Assembly (NCBI GenBank): GCA_002398565.1
Contig: DGZP01000008.1
Coordinates: 41,179 to 47,768 of the forward strand
DNA from: Proteiniphilum sp. UBA4977
Lineage (GTDB): Bacteria; Bacteroidota; Bacteroidia; Bacteroidales; Dysgonomonadaceae
Direction of reading: 5' to 3'
DNA length: 6,590 nucleotides
The notes beneath the pieces were generated by a model. It had not been told where the DNA came from. It saw only the letters and a program-made list of their open reading frames with translations, and ran no database searches. Made by a program: the position numbers and the translations under genes. Below are positions 4,510-6,590 of the stretch, piece by piece (position 1 is the stretch's first letter; each line of letters starts with the position of its first letter).

Positions 4510-6590
4510 ATGCCTATCAGACTAATAAAAGTATCGAAAAATTTGAATGTGGGAATCAACAGCCTTGTTGAATTTCTGCACAAGAAAGGTATCGAAATAG
4601 AAGCAAATCCTAACGCCAAAATAGAGGATGAACAGTACGACATACTGATCGCTGAATTCGGGAAAGACAAGAATATTCGCCGCGAAGCCACTGAAACCAG
4701 GGAGAAAATGCACCGTCGCGACGAAAAGCGCGAGACTGTGGCCATCGAAGGATATGAACTTCCCGTAGAACCGGCTCCGAAGAAGAAAGTGGAAAAAGAA
4801 ACCATTGAGACCGAAATACCGAAGGAACTGAAACCTCATTTCAACGTTGTAGGCAGCATCGACCTGGACAATCTCCACAAGAAGAAAACCGAGTCGAAGC
4901 AGGAAGAAATTATCACTGTCGCACAGCCGGAAACGGAGATTCTCCCTGAAACGGAAATTATTTCTGAAGAACCGGTTGAAATTACGCCGGAACCGCAGAC
5001 TCCGAAGGAACAGGAGATTATACACGAGCCGGTAATGGAAGAGCCGGAAGTACCAGAGACAGTTGAAGAAAAAACACCGGTGATAGCCAAAGAACAACCC
5101 GTGACGCACGAAGTAGAAGTAGAGGAAGAGGAAGGGATTCCCGCAGTTGAACCGCAGAAGATAGAAGATATTGAACCGGAAATAACAACGGAGACAGAGG
5201 AAACTCCTCAAACAGAAGAAGACACACTGACGGAAACAGCGGAGAAGGAGATACCTCAGTCGGAACAGTCTCGCTCCGATAAAGTTTTCCGCCTGCATAA
5301 AAATAAGCTGGAGTCTAATATTGTGGTTAAGGGATCCATTGATCTGGATGCAATCAATGATCGCACCCGTCCTCCCCGAAAATCAAGGGCGCAGCGTAAG
5401 AAAGAACGGCTTGAACGTGAACAAAAGGCGATCGACAGCAAAAGGCTGAAGGAGGAAAAAGTAAAGATACTCAAGAAAGAGGCAATCGATGAGAAGAAAA
5501 AGCAGCCGGCTATTCCCGATGCTGAAGACGAAAGCAAGAAGAGAAAACGCACGCGTATTCGCAGCGCCAAAGTAAACATCGATAAACCGGGTGCTGTAGG
5601 CCAGCCTCCCCGAGGCGAGAGGAAGCCTGCGCTGAGGAAGCCGATTAAGGCAGAGGTGAGTGAAGAAGATGTACAGAAGCAAATTAAGGAAACACTTGCC
5701 CGCCTCACCGAGAAGAGAGGCAAAAAGGGTGGGGCCAAATACCGACGGGAGAAAAGGGAAGCCAGCGCACAGCGTCATCAGGAAGAACTCAAACAGCAGG
5801 AAAGAGAAAGCCGCGTACTGCAGCTCACCGAGTTTGTGACGGCCAACGACCTGGCCAACATGATGAATGTACCGGTCACCAATGTAATCTCCACTTGTAT
5901 GAGCCTGGGAGTGATGGTAGCTATCAACCAGCGTCTTGATGCAGAAACCATTAACATTGTGGCAGAAGAATATGGCTTCAAGACCCAGTATGTAAGTGCC
6001 GATGTAATTGAGGCAATCGCCGAGGAGGAGGATGATCCTGAAGATCTTACATCCCGTCCTCCCATTGTCACGGTAATGGGACATGTGGACCACGGAAAGA
6101 CCTCCCTACTCGACAGTATCCGCAGCACGAACGTGATTGCTGGTGAAGCCGGGGGAATCACCCAACACATAGGAGCTTACAACGTGCAGTTGAACGACGG
6201 CAGAAAGATCACCTTCCTCGACACACCAGGCCACGAGGCATTTACGGCCATGCGTGCCCGTGGAGCCAAAGTGACGGACGTAGCCATTATTATCGTGGCT
6301 GCCGATGACAATGTGATGCCACAAACGGTGGAAGCAATCAACCATGCCGGTGCGGCAGGTGTGCCCATCGTGTTTGCAATCAACAAAATTGATAAACCCG
6401 GAGCTAATCCCGAAAAGATCAAGGAACGGCTTGCCGAGATGAACTACCTGGTGGAAGACTGGGGCGGCAAATATCAGTCGCAGGATATTTCCGCAAAGAA
6501 AGGCATTGGTATTCAGGAACTGCTCGAGAAGGTATTGCTTGAGGCAGACCTTCTGGAACTGAAAGCCAACCCCAATCGGAGGGCATCGGG
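4510..6590 (+). CDS. infB: Translation initiation factor IF-2 (3' end beyond window)
   Basis: IF2 is the GTPase that delivers initiator fMet-tRNA to the 30S subunit and promotes subunit joining. Only the first 693 residues are present; the frame is open at the window edge. The ATG at 4510 opens an IF2 N-terminal helical domain (about 1-55, IRLIKVSKNLNVGINSLVEF). A long, unconserved linker follows, rich in Glu, Pro and Thr at about 85-255 and rich in Lys and Arg at about 340-435. A second IF2_N-type domain lies at about 438-492. The G domain shows G1 GHVDHGKT (524-531), G2 GGIT (548-551), G3 DTPGH (571-575), G4 NKID (625-628) and G5 SAK (661-663), all intact. The linker contains two similar blocks, VVGSIDLD (113-120) and VVKGSIDLD (272-280). 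The 63 nt between nusA and infB show no promoter or terminator that I can recognise, so infB is probably read from the rimP promoter. Domains II to IV lie downstream. Confidence 0.97.
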   Translation, partial: MPIRLIKVSKNLNVGINSLVEFLHKKGIEIEANPNAKIEDEQYDILIAEFGKDKNIRREATETREKMHRRDEKRETVAIEGYELPVEPAPKKKVEKETIETEIPKELKPHFNVVGSIDLDNLHKKKTESKQEEIITVAQPETEILPETEIISEEPVEITPEPQTPKEQEIIHEPVMEEPEVPETVEEKTPVIAKEQPVTHEVEVEEEEGIPAVEPQKIEDIEPEITTETEETPQTEEDTLTETAEKEIPQSEQSRSDKVFRLHKNKLESNIVVKGSIDLDAINDRTRPPRKSRAQRKKERLEREQKAIDSKRLKEEKVKILKKEAIDEKKKQPAIPDAEDESKKRKRTRIRSAKVNIDKPGAVGQPPRGERKPALRKPIKAEVSEEDVQKQIKETLARLTEKRGKKGGAKYRREKREASAQRHQEELKQQERESRVLQLTEFVTANDLANMMNVPVTNVISTCMSLGVMVAINQRLDAETINIVAEEYGFKTQYVSADVIEAIAEEEDDPEDLTSRPPIVTVMGHVDHGKTSLLDSIRSTNVIAGEAGGITQHIGAYNVQLNDGRKITFLDTPGHEAFTAMRARGAKVTDVAIIIVAADDNVMPQTVEAINHAGAAGVPIVFAINKIDKPGANPEKIKERLAEMNYLVEDWGGKYQSQDISAKKGIGIQELLEKVLLEADLLELKANPNRRAS

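Noticed and set aside
4522..5298. Long minus-strand ORF (258 codons) opposite infB
   Set aside because: It is the shadow of the Glu/Lys/Pro-rich IF2 linker. The translation is Phe/Leu/Arg-rich low complexity with no recognisable domain, and the + strand frame is clearly infB.
5383..6093. Minus-strand ORF of 236 codons opposite infB
   Set aside because: It overlaps the conserved IF2_N domain and the lysine-rich linker of infB; the composition reflects the antisense of that linker.
1..6590. CRISPR array, tRNA/rRNA, insertion sequence or attachment-site repeats
   Set aside because: I saw no regularly spaced direct repeats, no tRNA-like cloverleaf or rRNA sequence, no transposase or integrase motifs, and no terminal inverted repeats flanking the accessory module.

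Overview
The window reads as Bacteroidota, most likely order Bacteroidales. RimP, NusA and IF2 have the lengths and sequence style I associate with that group. There is an exact Bacteroidota-type promoter (TTTG, 19 nt, TATCTTTG) ahead of rimP. Start codons follow A-rich stretches rather than strong Shine-Dalgarno sites. I cannot name a genus.

Layout: all genes are on the + strand. Positions 2-118 hold the last codons of an unidentified upstream gene. Positions 143-2564 hold a compact three-gene accessory module: a multi-pass membrane protein with a soluble helical C-terminal domain (143-970), a subtilisin-family (S8) serine protease with an intact catalytic triad and no signal peptide (1039-2295), and an 81-residue protein (2319-2564) whose predicted pattern resembles a subtilisin propeptide / inhibitor I9 domain. 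Gaps of 24, 68 and 23 nt and the shared strand suggest one transcription unit, possibly including the upstream gene.

Positions 2605-2680 form a regulatory leader: a strong promoter followed almost at once by a terminator-like hairpin with a T6 tract, ending 17 nt before the rimP start. The core operon follows: rimP (2698-3162, 30S maturation), nusA (3169-4446, transcription elongation/termination/antitermination) and infB (4510 to beyond the window end, initiation factor IF2, first 693 residues present). Because NusA enhances hairpin-dependent termination, a terminator at the head of its own operon suggests feedback control, as known for the E. coli nusA operon.

The most interesting region is the membrane protein / cytosolic subtilisin / I9-like trio. 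My hypothesis, inferred from composition and context only, is a regulated-proteolysis or conflict module. In it the small protein would fold or restrain the protease, and the membrane protein would be its sensor, anchor or target. No gene-free stretch exceeds 300 bases.
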